51,185 nt of DNA from contig QEYB01001236.1 in assembly GCA_017562135.1 (NCBI GenBank), forward strand, positions 1 to 51,185. Reading direction: 5' to 3'. The notes under the pieces were generated by a model. That model was not told where the DNA came from. It did not search any database and worked only from the letters and a program-made list of their open reading frames with translations. Made by a program: the position numbers and the translations under genes. This DNA comes from Dipylidium caninum. Taxonomy: Eukaryota > Platyhelminthes > Cestoda > Cyclophyllidea > Dipylidiidae. This document shows, piece by piece, positions 36,421 to 49,400 of this stretch (its first letter is position 1; the number at the start of each line of letters is the position of its first letter).

Positions 36421-38570
36421 CAACATTGACCTCCTCCACTGTCAAATCGGCATAGGCAAAAATCCTCCAAATTGGCGCATCTTCCAGCCCTTCTGCATCG
36501 TTCGAGGGTAGACTTGGATGAGTTGAACAAGAGTTGTATGTGTGCGTCAGCAGTAAGACGGTAAAACTTGACCTCTTCCACTCTCGCATAGGCAAAAATC
36601 CTCCGCATAGCCCTTTGTGCAGCGCGGGATAGCGGATGACCGAAGAAGCGTTGCAAGTGTGGCCATTTGGTCTCAGACGTCGCGCAGTATTCGGGTCCTC
36701 CATCTCCCACTCCATCTCACATTGACCTCTTCCACTCTCAAATCGCATAGGCAGAAATCCTCCAAAATTGGCGCATCTTCCAGCCCTTCTGCATTCGTTC
36801 GAGGGGTAGACTGGATGAGTTGAACAAGCGTTGCATGTGTGCCATTTGGCCTCAGACGTCGGCAGTAGGTCCTCATCTCCCACCCTATCCGTCAATTGAC
36901 CTCTCCACTGTCAAATGGCATAGGCAAAAATCCTCCAAATTGGCGCATCTCCAGCCGTTGTGCACCATCGTTCGAGGGTGGTAGCTTGGATGAGCCGAAC
37001 AAGTTGCATGTGTGCTATTTGCCTCTCAGACACGGCGCAGTACGCGTCTCAATCTCCCCCTCCATCTCACACTTGACCTCTTGCCACTCTCAAAATCGGC
37101 ATAGGCAAAAATCCTCCAAATTGGCGCATCTTCCAGCCGTTCATCCCTCGAGGGCGAGCTTGGAAGAAGAGTTGCAGTGTGCTATTTGGCGCTCAGACGC
37201 GCAGTATCCGGTCCAATCTCCCCCTCCATCTCACTTGACCTCCTCCACTCAAATGGCATAGGCAAAAATCCTCCAAATTGGCGCATCATCCAGCCCTTGG
37301 TGCAACCTCGTGGAGTCGGATGAGCCGTTGCAATGGATTGCGCAGTAGAATCTCCCACTCTCTCACACTTGACCTCTCCACTGTCAAATGCATAGGCAAA
37401 AATCCTCCAAATGGCGCATCAGCCCATTGTGCATCGGTCGAAGGAGCGCTTGGATGAGCAGAAGGAAGCGTTGCATGTGTTATTGGCCTCACACGGTATC
37501 CGGTCCTCTCCTGCGAATCTCCCCCTCCATCTCAACATTGCCATCGTCACAGTGGGACTCTCTCCACTGTCAAAGGCATAGGCAAAAAAATCCTCCAAAT
37601 CGATATACCTCGGTGGAGCCGTAGCTTGATGTGTGCCAGAATTTGGCGCTCAACCACGGCGCAGTATCCCTCAATCTCCCCCCCATCCACATTGCCGCAT
37701 CCTCCCACTGTCAATTGTTGGCATATGGCAAAAATCAAATTGGCGCATCTCCCGCCCATGGCATCGCCGTAGAATGAGCTCCCACCTCACAGGCGGCGCA
37801 GTATCACGGTCCTCACATTCACATTGACCTCTCTCCACTGTCAAATGGCATAGACAAAAATCCGCCAAAATGGCGCGCATCATCCAGCCCATTGTGCATC
37901 ACCGTCGGTGGAGCGTAGCTTGGATGAGCAAGCGTTGCAATTGCACGGTGTGTGCCATTTGGCCTCACGGCGCAGTATCCGGTCCTCAATCTCCCCTCCA
38001 TCTCACAATTGACCTCTCACTGTCAATGGCATAGGCAAAAATCCTCCAAAATTGGCGCATCATCCAGCCCATTGTGCAGATCGTCGGTGAGCGTAGCTTG
38101 GATGAGCCGAAGAAGCGTTGCATGTGTGCCATTTTGGCCTCACATCGGCCGCAGTATCCGTCCCACCCTCAATCTTCCCCCTCGGTCCTCAATCTCCAAA
38201 TTGGCCCTCCAAGATCTCGACATTGACCTCACACCTTCATAGACAAAAATCCGACAAATTGGGCGCATCCCAGCCCATTGTGGCAAGCTTGGATGACCGA
38301 AGAAGCGTTGCCATGTGGTGCTTTTGGCCTCAGTCCATCTCAACATTGGACGGCAAAAAATCCTCCAAAATTGCATCATCACCCTATTGTGGCTCAACCT
38401 CAAGAGCATTGATGAGCCCGAAGAACGTCCTTTGGCTCACTACGGCGCACTTGATGGAGCCCGATATCAATCTCCCTCCACTCACATTGAAGCACTGTCC
38501 ATTTGGCCTCACCGGCGCGATGGTCATAGACCTCCTCCACTGTCAAATGGCAAAAATCCTCCAAATTGGC
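36421..38570. repeat. Transition zone: A/B mosaic and irregular-length monomers
   Basis: The first family B segment (CATTGACCTCCTCCACTGTC, 36,424-36,443) sits inside an otherwise A monomer. Units up to ~36,900 switch between A and B diagnostics within tens of bases; near 36,830-36,862 an A-type GAGTTGAACAAG is followed by B-type GCGTTGCATG and CCATTTGGCC and then A-type GACGTCG. From ~36,900 on the units are mainly B but vary widely in length: the A5 landmark recurs at intervals of roughly 110-210 bp. Several units lack 30-70 bp, for example those near 36,545, 37,325 and 38,330. No coding sequence is visible. Confidence 0.85.
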
Positions 38571-39017
38571 GCATCATTCCAGCCCATTGTGCATCACCTC
38601 GGTGGAGCGTAGCTTGGATGAGCCGAAGAAAGCGTTGCATGTGTGCCATTTGGCCTCACACGGCGCAGTATCCGGTCTCAATCTCCCCCCTCCATCTCAC
38701 ATTGACCTGCCTCCACTGTCAAATGGCATAGAAAAATCCGCAAATTGGCGCATCACCAGCCCATTGTGCATCACCTCGGTGTTCGAGGCGTAGCGGATGC
38801 CGAAGAAGCGTTGCATTGTGTGCCATTTGGCCTCACAACGGCGCAGTATCCGGTCCTCAATCTCCCTCCAATCTCACATTGACCTCCTCCACTGTCAAAT
38901 GGCATAGGCAAAAAATCCTCCAAATTGGCGCATCATCCCAGCCCATTGTGCATCACCTTCGTGGAGCGTAAGCTTTGGATGAGCCCGAGACAGCGTTGCA
39001 TGTGTGCCATTTGGCTT

Positions 39018-39043
39018 CACACGGCGCAGTCACACGGCGCAGT
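39018..39043. repeat. 13-bp tandem duplication inside a B monomer
   Basis: CACACGGCGCAGT occurs twice in direct succession (39,018-39,030 and 39,031-39,043) where the consensus has one copy. It covers the right half of the CENP-B-box-like motif, so this monomer carries that half twice. Confidence 0.9.
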
Positions 39044-39114
39044 ACCGGTCCTCAATCTCCCCCTCCATCTCACATTGACCTCCTCCACTGTCAAAATGGG
39101 CATCGACAATAAAT

Positions 39115-39130
39115 CCGCCAAAAATGGCGG
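39115..39130. other. Short hairpin CCGCCA-AAAA-TGGCGG in a B subvariant
   Basis: Six-base perfect arms flank a four-A loop. It lies in a unit where the A-tract region has been partly duplicated (a second CAAAAATCC follows at once). The related form CCGCCAAAATGGCG occurs in the B subvariant monomers near 37,860, 41,100 and, less exactly, 39,645. Confidence 0.7.
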
Positions 39131-39921
39131 CAAAAATCCCAAATTGCGCATCATCCAGCCCATTGTGCATCACCCGTCGTGGAGCGTAGCTGGATGAGCC
39201 GAAGAAGCGTTGCATGTGTGCATTGGCCTCACACGGCGCAGTATCCGGTCCTCAATCTCCCCCTCCATCTCTACATTGACCTCCTCCACTGTCAAATGCA
39301 ATGGCAAAAATCCTCACCAAATTGGCGCATCATCCAGCCATTGTGCATCACCTCGTGGAGCGTAGCTTGGATGAGCCGAAGAAGCGTTGCAGTGTGTGCC
39401 ATTGGCCTCACACGGCGCAGTATCCGGTCCTCAAGTCTCCCCTCCCAATTGGACTCCTCCACAACATTCAAGATGGCATAGACTAAAAATAGCCCAAAAT
39501 CCACATCCAGCCCATTGTGCACTCGGTGGAGCGTATGGATGAGCCGAAGAACGTGCAAATGTGCAATTTGGCCTCAACGGCGCATATCCTCCAATCTCAC
39601 CTTCTACATTGACCTCCTCACTGTCAAATGCATAGGCAAAAATCCCGCCAAAATGCCATCATCCAGCCCCATGTGCATCACCTCGGTGGAGCGTAGCTTG
39701 GATGAGCCGAAGAAGCGTTTGGCATGTGTGCCATTGGCCTCACAGCGGCGCAGTATCCGGTCCTCAATCTCCCCCTCCATCCAGCTCAAAAAACATTGAC
39801 CTCCCTCCACTTCAAATGGCATAGCAAAAATCCTCCAAAATTGGCGCATCATCCAGCCCATTGTGCATCACCTCGGTGGAGCGTAGCTTGGATGAGCCGA
39901 AGAAGCGTTGCATGTGTGCCA

Positions 39922-39938
39922 TTTGGCCTCACACGGCG
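39922..39938 (+). other. CENP-B-box-like motif, family B (representative)
   Basis: At the position homologous to the family A motif, TTTGGCCTCACACGGCG keeps TT-G, the central A and CGG and misses one base in each half, again 7 of 9. The two families lose different fixed bases, so a common ancestor could have matched better than either. Functional binding is not shown. Confidence 0.3.
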
Positions 39939-40000
39939 CAGTATCCGGTCCCTCAAATCTCCCCCTCCATCTCACACTTGACCTCCTCCACTGTCAAATG

Positions 40001-40032
40001 GCATAGGCAAAAATCCTCCAAATTGGCGCATC
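40001..40032 (+). repeat. Conserved block of the monomer (representative, family B)
   Basis: The family B equivalent of the 32-bp block at 23,834-23,865, identical base for base in this monomer. The base just upstream differs between the families (AAATC in A, AAATG in B), so the identical run starts exactly here. Confidence 0.75.
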
Positions 40033-43000
40033 ATCCAGCCCATTGTGCATCACCTCGTGGAGCGTAGCTTGGATGACCGAAGATCAAGCGTTGCATGTGT
40101 GCCATTTGGCCTCACACGGCGCAGTATCCGGTCACCTCAATCTCCCCCTCGCATCTCACATTGACCTCCTCCACTGTCAATGGCATAAGGCCAAACAATC
40201 CGCCAAATTGCGCACTCCCAGCCATTGTGCATCACTCGGTGATGCGCTAGCTTGGATGAGCCGAAAGAAGGCGTTGCCCATGTGTGCCATTTGGCCCTCA
40301 CACTACGCGCGCCAGTATCCGGGTCCTCAAATTCCCCCCCTCCATCTCACTTGACCTCACTCCACTGTCAAATGGCATAGGCAAAAATCCTCCAAATTGG
40401 CATCCAGCCATTGGTGCATTCACCTCCTCGTGGAGCGTAAGCTGGATGAAGCCGAAGAACGCGTGCATGTGTGCATTGGGCCTCACACGGCGCAGTTACC
40501 GGTCCTCATATCTCCCCTGCCATCTCACAGTTGACCCTCCTCCACTGTCAAATGGCATAGGCAAAATCCTCCAAATTGGGCGCATCAATCCAGCCATTGT
40601 GCATCACTCGGGAGCGGTAGCTTGGATGGAGCCGAAGACAGCGTTGCATGTGTGCCATTTGGCCTCACACGCGAGTCAAATCCGGTCCTCAATCTCCCCT
40701 CTCTCCACAATTGACCTCCCCACTGTTCAAAATGGCATAGGCAAAATCCTCCCAAATGGCGCATCAATCCAGCGCCATTGTGCATCACCTCGGTGGAGGC
40801 GTACTTGATGAAGCCGAGAAGCGTTGCATGTGTGCATTTGGCCTCAAACACGGCGCAGTATCCGGTCCTCAATCTCCCCTCCATCTCAACTTGACTCTCC
40901 TCCACTGTCAAATGTCAATAGGCAAAAATCCTCCAAATGGCGCATCTCCAGCCCATTTGTCATCACCATCGGTGGAGCGTAGCTTGGATGAGCGAAGAAG
41001 CGTGCATGTGTGCATTTGGCCTCACACGGCGCAGTATCCGGTCCCCTCAATCTCCCCCTCCATCTACATGACCTCCTACACTGTCAAATGCATAGACAAA
41101 AATCCGCCAAAATGGCGCATCAATCCAGCCCATTAGTGCATCACCTCGGTGGAGCGTAGCTTTGGATGAACCGAAGAAGCGTTGGCATGTGTGCCATTTG
41201 GCCCTCATACACGGCGCAAGTATCCGGTCGCTCAATCTCCCCTCCATTCAGCATGACCTCCTCATCAAATCATAGGGCAAAAAATCCTCCAAATTGGCGC
41301 ATCATCCAGCCCATTGTGCAATCATCGGTGAGTAGCGTGGATGAGCCGAAGAAGCGTTGCATGTTGTGCCATTTGGCCTCCTATCAGCGGCCGCATGGGG
41401 TATCCTGATCCCTCAAGAATCTCACCCCTCCATCCACATTGACTCTGCTAACATGTCAATGGCATAGGCCAAAATCCTCCAAATGGCGCATCATCCAGCC
41501 CATTGTGCATCACCATTCGGTGGAGCGTAGCTTGGATGAGCGAAGAAGCGTTGCATGTGTGCCATTTGGCCCTCACCATGACGGCGCAGTAATCTCCCCT
41601 CCATCCACATTGACCTCCTACCACTGTCCTCAAGACAAAAATCTCCAAAATTGGCCCCTCCAATCCCATTGTGCATCACCATCGTGGAGCGTACTTGGAT
41701 GAGGCTGAAGCGTTGTGCCAGTGTGTGCCATTTGGCTACAACGTCAATCCGGTCCCTCATGGGCATACCATCTCACTTGACACTCCCCACTGTAAATGGC
41801 AAAGGCAATAATCCCTCAAATTGGGCGCATCAAAGCCGAGTGTGCCACCTTCTGGTGGAGCGTAGCTGGATGAGCATTGAAGCGTGGCATTGTGGCTCGC
41901 ATTTGGCCTCACGGCGAGTATCCCGGTCCTCTAAATCTCCCCCCTCCATATCTCAACATGCCTCCGCTCCAGCAAATGGCATGGGAAAAAATCCTCCATA
42001 ATTGCGCATCAGTCCAGCCATTGTGCAAGAGCTCGTGGAGCGTAGCGTGCAAGAAGCGTGCATTTGTTTCTATTTGCCACAGCCGCAGTTCCGGTCTCAA
42101 TCTCCCCGTCCATCTCAAAGTGACCCCTCCACTGTCAAATGGAGTAGGCAAAAAGAATCCCTCAAATTGGCGCATCAGTTCAGCCCAGTGTGCACAACCT
42201 CGGTGGAGCGTAGCTTGGATAGCCGAAAGAAGCGTGTGCATGTGTGCCATTTGCCTCACACGGCGCAGTAAACGGTCCTCAATCTCCCCTCCATCTCACA
42301 TTGACCTCGCTCTCAGTGTCAAATGGCATAGGGCCAAAAATCCCTGACAAATTGGCGCATCATCCAGCCCATTGTGCATCAACGGTCGGTAGGATGATGC
42401 GTAGCTTGGAATGAGCCGGATGAAACGCGTTGCATGTGTTGCCATTTGCTCTCACACGGCGCAGTAATCCGGTCCTCAATCATCCCCCCTCCATTCTCAC
42501 ATGACCTCCTCCACTGTCAAATGGACATTAGGATGCAAACAAATTCGGTCGCATCATCCAGGCCCATTGTGCATGTCACCCTCGGGTGGAGACGTAAGCT
42601 TGGATGAGCCGAAGAAGGCGTGCATGTGTGCCATTTGGCGCGAGCAGATCGGGCAGTATCGCGGTCTCATCCTCCCTCATTTCACATTGGAACCTCCAGC
42701 GAGCGAGAGAGTGGCATAGCAAAACAAAAAATCCCTCCAAATTGGCGCGCATCATCCAGCCCATTGTGGTCCCCGCACAATTCCAAAAGAACAACCCGCC
42801 AGCGTCGTGTGAGCGTAGCTTTGGATGAGCCGAAGAAAGGCGGTTGCATGTGTGCCATTGTGGCCTCCACACGGCGCAGTATCCGGTCCTCAATCTCCAC
42901 CCTCCATGCTCCACATTGACCCTACTCCAGCTGGTCAACTGGCAATAGGGCAAAAAATTCCTCTCAAATTGGCGCATGTATCGTCAGCCCATTGTGCACG

Positions 43001-43306
43001 CACCATCGGTGAGCGTAGAAGCTTGGATGAGCCGAAGGAAGCGTTGCATGGTGTGCAATTTGCCTCACAGCGGCGCAGTAATCCGGGTCTCAATCTCCCC
43101 CTCCATCTCACATTGACCTCCTCCAGCTGTCAAATGGCATAGGCAAAAATCCTTCAAAGTTGCGCATCTAAATCCAGCCCATTGTGCATCAGCACTTTCG
43201 GGGGTGGAGCGTAGCTTTGGTATGAGCCGAAAGAAGCGTTGCATGTGTGCCATTTGGCCTCACACCGGCGCAGTATCCGGTCCTCAATCTCCCCCGCTTC
43301 GCATCT

Positions 43307-43462
43307 GGTGTTGCTGATCTGCAGTGTCTGGGGTGCGTGAGCTGGTGGGCAGGTGGTTGTGATGGGACGAGTGTGATATCCAGGTGTGGTGGCGGGTGGG
43401 CGACGTGGTGTGTGTGTGTTTCGCGCGGGTTCGGGTTGTTATGGTTGGGTTTGTGGTGTGGT
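43307..43462. other. 156-bp non-satellite G/T-rich insertion in a B monomer
   Basis: The satellite breaks after a noisy GCATCT and resumes with CACATTGACC, the expected next bases, so nothing appears lost. The insert is very poor in A and C on the plus strand. It holds eight runs of three or more G (43,330; 43,347; 43,364; 43,394; 43,398; 43,427; 43,433; 43,447) and a GTGTGTGTGT stretch at about 43,408-43,419. I see no target-site duplication, terminal repeat or coding motif. It could be a genuine insertion or a low-quality segment of a single read. Confidence 0.8.
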
Positions 43463-46400
43463 CACATTGACCGTCCCCACTGTCAAATGGCATAGGGCAA
43501 AAATTCCTTCCAAATTGGCGCATCATCCCAGCCCATTGTGCATCAACTCAGGGTGGAGCGTAGCTTGGATGAGCCGAGAGAACGTTGCATGTGGTGGCCA
43601 TTTGGCCTCACACGGCGCAGAGTGAGATCCGGTCCTCAAATCTCCCATCATCCTCACATTGACCTGAACTCGGCTCCACTGTCAAATGGCATAGGCAAAA
43701 ATCCTCCAATTGGCGGCATCAATCCCAGTCCCAGTTGGTGGTATACACCTGTTTCTCGGTCGGAGCGTTAGCTTGGAGACGCGAAGAAGCGTGCATGTGT
43801 GCCATTTCTTGGTCGCTCACACGGCGTCAGTATCCGGTCCTCAATCTCTCCCTCCGGCATTCTCACATTTGACTTCCCCACTGTCGAAATGGCATAGGGC
43901 AAAACAACCTCATCAATTATGGCGCATCATCAGCCATTGTGCATGCCAGCGGTACTCGGGGAGCGAGCGTTGGATGGAGCCGAAGAAAGCGTTGGAGTGT
44001 GTGTCCATTTGCCAAGCGCGTGTCTGGAGCAGTACCGGTCTCAATGCTCCGTCCTAGGATCCCATTCTCACATTGACGTCCGTCCACTGTTCATGGCATA
44101 AGGCGCAAAATCCTCCCAAATGGCGCATCCATCGCAGCCCAGTGTGCAATCAACCTCGGGTGAGCGTAGCTTGGATTGACGCCGAAGAAGCGTTGCATGG
44201 TTGCCATTTGGCCTCATCACGCGCAGTATCGGGTTGCAATCTCCCGCCGTCACATCTCATATCATTGACCTCCTCTGCACTGTCCAATGGCATAAGGCAA
44301 AAATCCTCGCAAATTGGCGCATCCATCCAGCCCATTGTGCATGTCACCTCGGTGGAGCGTAGCTTGGATGAGCCGGAGAGAAGCGTTGCATGTGTGCCAT
44401 TTGGCCTCACAACCAGGCGCAGTAATCGGTCCTCAAGCTCCCCTACACCTCACATTGAACTCTCTCACTGTCAAAATGGCATAGGACAAAAAATTCCAAT
44501 CCAAATTGGGCGCCATTATCGCAGCCCATTGTGCATCACCGTCGGTGGAAGAGCGTAGTTGGATGAGCCGAAGAAACGTTGCATATGTGGTGCATTTGGC
44601 CTCGACACTGCGCAGTAAATTCTCGCCTCAATCTCCGCACTCCTATTCTCATCATTGACCTCCTCCACTGTCAAATGCAGTAGGCAAAATCCTCTCAAAT
44701 CTGGCGCATCATGCCAGCCCATGTGCGATCACCTGTCGGGGAGCGTACTTGGAATGAGCCGATGAGAGCGTTTCATGTGTGCCATTTGCTCACACGGCGC
44801 AGTGACCGGTCCCTCAAATCTCACCCCTCCAACTCGACATTGACACGGCTCTCTCGCACTGTCTCAAATGTGGCATAGGCAAGAAAATCCTCCGACGGAA
44901 TTGGCGCAGTCATCCAGCCCATTGTGGCATGCACCCTCGGGTGGAGCGGTAGCTGGATGAGCCGTAAGAAGCGTTGCATGGGTGGCCATTTGCCTCACAC
45001 TGGCGCAGTACCGGTCTCAAATCTCCCCTTGCCAGTCGTCAATTGACCTCCTACACACTGTCAAATGGCATAGGGCAAAAATCCTCCAAATTGGCGCATC
45101 ATCCAGCCCATTTGTGCATCTGACGGTCGGTGGAGCAGTAAGCTGTGGAGAGCGAATGAAGCGTTGCAATTGTTGCCATTTGGGCCTCACACGGACGCAG
45201 TATATCCGGTCCTCAGATCTCGCCCCTCCATCTCAACATTGACCTGCCTCCACTGTCCAAATGGCATAGCAAAAATCCTTCCGAAATTGCGCAAGTTCAT
45301 CCAGCCCATTGTGCATCACCTGCGGTGAAGCGTAGCGTGGAATGAGCCGAAAGAACGGCGTTCATGTGTGCCATTTGGCCTCACAGAAGCGCAGTATCGG
45401 TCCTCGAATTCATCCCCTCCATCTCACCGTTTTGAGGCTACCTCCCTGTCAAATGCAATAGTGCAGAAAATCCTCCAAAGGTGGGCGCATCATTCCAGCC
45501 ATTGGTGCATCACCTGAGTGGAGGCGTGACAGCTTGGATGAGCCCGAAGAAGCGTTGGCATGGTGTCCAGTTGGCCTCACACGGTTGGCGCAGTATGTGC
45601 CGGTCCTCAAGTCTCCACCCTGCACTCCCACATTGGACCTCCTCCACTGTCAAAGTGCATGAGGCAAAAATCCTCCAAAATGGCGCAAATCCAGTCCCCA
45701 TTAGTGCCATCACCTCGGTGGAAGCGCGTAGCTTGGATGAGCCGAATGAAGCGTGTGCACTTGGGTGGCCATTTGGTCCTCAACACGGAGCGCAGGCTAT
45801 TCCCGGTCCTCAATCTCCCCACGTCCATCTGCTCACATTTGACTCCTCCACTGTCAAATGGTCATAGGCATAAAATCCTCCAAATTGGCGCATCATCTCA
45901 GGCCTCATTGGTGCCATCACTCGGCTCGGTGGAGCGTAGCTTGGAGGAGCGAAGAAGCGTTGCATTGTGTCCATTGTTGCCTACAACGGCGCAGGTTATC
46001 GCGGGTCTGCATATTCTCCCCCTATCCATCCTGAACATTGACTCTCACGTCAAATGAATACGGCTAAAAATGCTCCAAATTGGCTGCATCATCCAGCCCA
46101 ATTGTGCATACCTATGGCGTCTCGGTGGGAGCGGTAGCTTGAGGATGAGCGACCCAGAAGCGGAAGCGTTGCAAGTGGGTGCCATTTGCCTCACACGTGG
46201 CAGTATCGCGGCCTCAATTCCCCCTGCCATCTCACATTGACCTCCTCCCACTGTCAAATGCAATAGGCAAAAATTCCTCCAAATGTGGCGCATCACCATG
46301 CCCAGTGTGCAGATATCACCTTTCCGGTGGAGCGTAGCTTGGATTGAGCCGAAGTAAGCAGTTGCAATCGTGGTGCCCATTTGCCCTCACACGGGCGCAG

Positions 46401-49400
46401 TTATCCGGTCCCCGCCATCTCCCCCATTCTCACATTGACCTCCTCCACTGTCAAAATGGCATACGGGCAAAAATCCTCCAAATTGGGCATCAATGCCCAG
46501 CCCATTGTGCTATGCACCTCGGTGGAGCGTATAAGCTTGTGATGAGCCGAATAAGCGTGTGCAGTGTGTGCCATTTGGCCTCACAGGCGGGCGCAGTAAT
46601 CCGGTCCTGCAATCTCCCACCTCCATCTCACATTGAACCTCCCTGCCACTGTCAAATGGCATAGGCAAAAATCCTCACAATATTGGCGCATCAAGCCAGC
46701 CCATTGTGCATTGGCACCTCGTGGAGCGTAGCTTTGGATAGCTGAAGAAGCGTTGCATGTGGTGCCATTTGTGGCCTCAAGGATGTCGGCGCAGTTGATC
46801 CGGTCCTCAAAATGCTCTCCACTCCTATTCACATTGACCAGTCTCCTCAGCACACTGTCAATGGCATATAGAGATCCTTCCAAATTGGCGCCATCAGTCG
46901 CAGCCCATTGTGCATTGGGGACCTTCGGTGGAGTAAGCGTGACTTGGATGAGCAAGAAGCGTTGCATGTGTGCCCATTTGGCTATCAGCGGGCAGCAAGT
47001 AATCCGGTCTCAATGCTCCCCTGACATCTCACATTTGACCTCCTCCACTGTCAAGTGGCAATAGGCCAAAAATTCCCCAAATTTGTGTCAGCATCATCCG
47101 AGCCCATTGTGATCCAGCCGGTTCGGTGGAGCCGATAGCGTGGATGAGCCGAAGAAAAGCGTTGCACTGTTGTGCTCGTTTGGCCTCACACGGGACGACA
47201 CGTATGCCGGTCCTCAAATCTCCCCCTCCATCTGCACGTTGACCTCCTCCAGCTGTACCAGAATGGCATAGGCAAAAATCCTGCCAAATTGGCGCATCAG
47301 CAGCCCATTGTGGCATCACCTCGGTGGACGTACGTTGGATGAGCCGAAGAAGCGTTTGCAGTGTGTGCCATTATTTGGCCTCGACACGGCGCAGTATCCG
47401 GGTCCTCATTCTGCCCCCTCCATCGCGGTCGACATGACCTCCCCACTGTCAAAATGGCATATGGGCAAAAATCCGCAAATTGGCGCCATCAGCCAGCCCA
47501 TTGTGCATCACTCGGTGGAGCGTACTTTGGAATGAGCCGAAGAAGCGTTGCATGTGTTGCCATTTGCCTCACACGGCCGCATATCCGCGGTCTCAATCTC
47601 CCCTCCATTGCTCACATTGACCTCCTCCACTGTCAATGGCAATACGGCAAAACCTCCAAAATGGGCGCATTATCGCAGCCCATTGTGCAATGGCACCCGG
47701 TGGAGCGTAGCTTGGTAATAGCCGAAGAACGTTGCATGGTGCCATGTTGCCTCACAGGCCCAGGTAATCCGGTCTCAATCTGCCCCCCACTCACATTGAC
47801 CCCTCCCACTGTCAAAGTGGAAGCAGAAAATCCGCAATTGGCGCATCAGCCAGCCCTTGTGCATCACCTCGCTGGAGCGTATAGCCCGAAGAAGCTTGCA
47901 TGTGTGCCATTTTGGCCTACACGGCGCAGTACCGGTCCTCAATTCCCCTACCATCTTACATGTGACCTCGCTCCACTGTCAAAATGCAAGCAAAAAATCC
48001 TCCAAATTGGCGATCATCCACCCATTGTGCAATACCTCGGGGAGCGATAAGCTTGATGAGCCGAAGAAACGTTGCAGTGTGCATTTGGCCTCACACGGCG
48101 CAGTACCGTCCTCAATCTTCTCCCCTCTTCATCTAAACATTGACCTCCTCTTCACTGTAATTTGGCATAGGCAATAAATCCTACAAATTTGTGTGGCATA
48201 TCCAGCCCCATTGTGCATCACCTCGGTGGAGCGTAGCTTGGGATGAGCCGAAGAAGCGTTGCTTTGCCATTTGGCCTCAACACGGCAGCAGTATCTCAGT
48301 CCTCAAATCTCCCTCCATATCACATTGACCTCCTCTCCCAACTGTCAAGTGGCAATAAGGCAAAAATTCCCTCTCAAATTGGCCGCATCATCCAAGCCCA
48401 TTGTTCATCACCTCGGTGGAGGCGTGAGCTTGGAATGAGCCGAAGAAGCGTTGCATGTGTGGCCATTTGGCTCACACGGCGCAGTATCTCGGTCCTATCC
48501 CCTCGCATCTCACATTGACCTCCTCCACTGTCAAATGCATAGCAAAAATCCCCAAATTGGCGCATCATCCAGCCCATTGTGATCACCTCGGTGGAGCGGT
48601 AGCTTTGGTATGGCCCGAAGAAGCGTTGAATGGTGTGCATTTGGCCTCACACGGCGCAGTATCCGGTCCTCAATCTCCCGCTGCCATGCCATCTCACATT
48701 GACCCTCCGCTCTCACTGTCCAAATGTGAGATAAGGCAAAAAGTCTCCAAAATTGGCTCCATTCATCTCACGACCATTGTGCATCACCTGCGGTGGAGAG
48801 CGTAGCGGTTGAGATGACCGAAGAAGGCGTTGCATGTGTCCAATTTTGGCCTCACACGGCCGCGAGTATCTCGGTCCTCAATCTCCCCTCCCATCTCGAC
48901 ATTGGATACGCTCCTCACTGTCAAATGGCATAGCAAAAATCCTCGCAAAATTGGCGGCATTATCGCAGCCCATTGTGGCAATCAACCAGTTCGGTGGGAG
49001 CGTAGCTTGGATGAGCTCGAAGAAGCGTGCTCGATGTGTGTCATTTGGCCACCACACGGCGCAGTAATCGGTCCTTGCAATCTCTCCCCGTCCATCTCAC
49101 ACATTGAGCCTCCTCCTACTTCAAAATTGGCAGAATAGCAAGAAGTCCTCCAAATTGGCGTCATCATCCAGCCCATGTGCATTCAACTCGGTGGAGCGTA
49201 GCTTGGAATGAGCCGAAGAATGCGTTGCCATTGTGTGTGCCATTTTGCCTCAACACGGCGCAAGTATCCCGGTCCTCAATCTCCCCCTGCCATCTCAGAT
49301 TGACCTCCTCCATCTGTCAGATCATAAGGCATAAGAATCCTCGCAAATATGCCGCAATCATACCCACCCATTGTGCATAAACTAGTCGGTTGGAGCGGAG

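Larger units (their letters stand above)
38571..43306. repeat. Family B satellite array, cleaner part (~26 monomers)
   Basis: Head-to-tail 179-bp monomers homologous to A, same orientation. Diagnostics include CATTGTGCATCACCTCGGTG, GAGCGTAGCTTGGATGAG, CCGAAGAAGCGTTGCATG, CCATTTGGCC, CACACGGCGCAG, ATCTCCCCCTCC and CACTGTCAAATGG. Aligned by eye to A there are about 31 mismatches and one gap (~82% identity). The unit from 39,859 to 40,040 is among the cleanest. A subvariant with GACAAAAATCCGCCAAAATG appears at several places. Small indels become denser after ~41.2 kb. No genes are visible. Confidence 0.95.

Noticed and set aside
36032..36895. Longest open frame in the window, 287 codons on the minus strand
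   Set aside because: It is stitched together by indels that shift between satellite frames across the A/B junction. Its translation is the same satellite peptide read repeatedly, not a protein family.
43307..43462. Telomeric repeat or transposon in the G-rich insert
   Set aside because: The G-runs are not in a regular unit such as TTAGGG or TTTAGGG. No target-site duplication, terminal inverted repeat or coding motif is visible.
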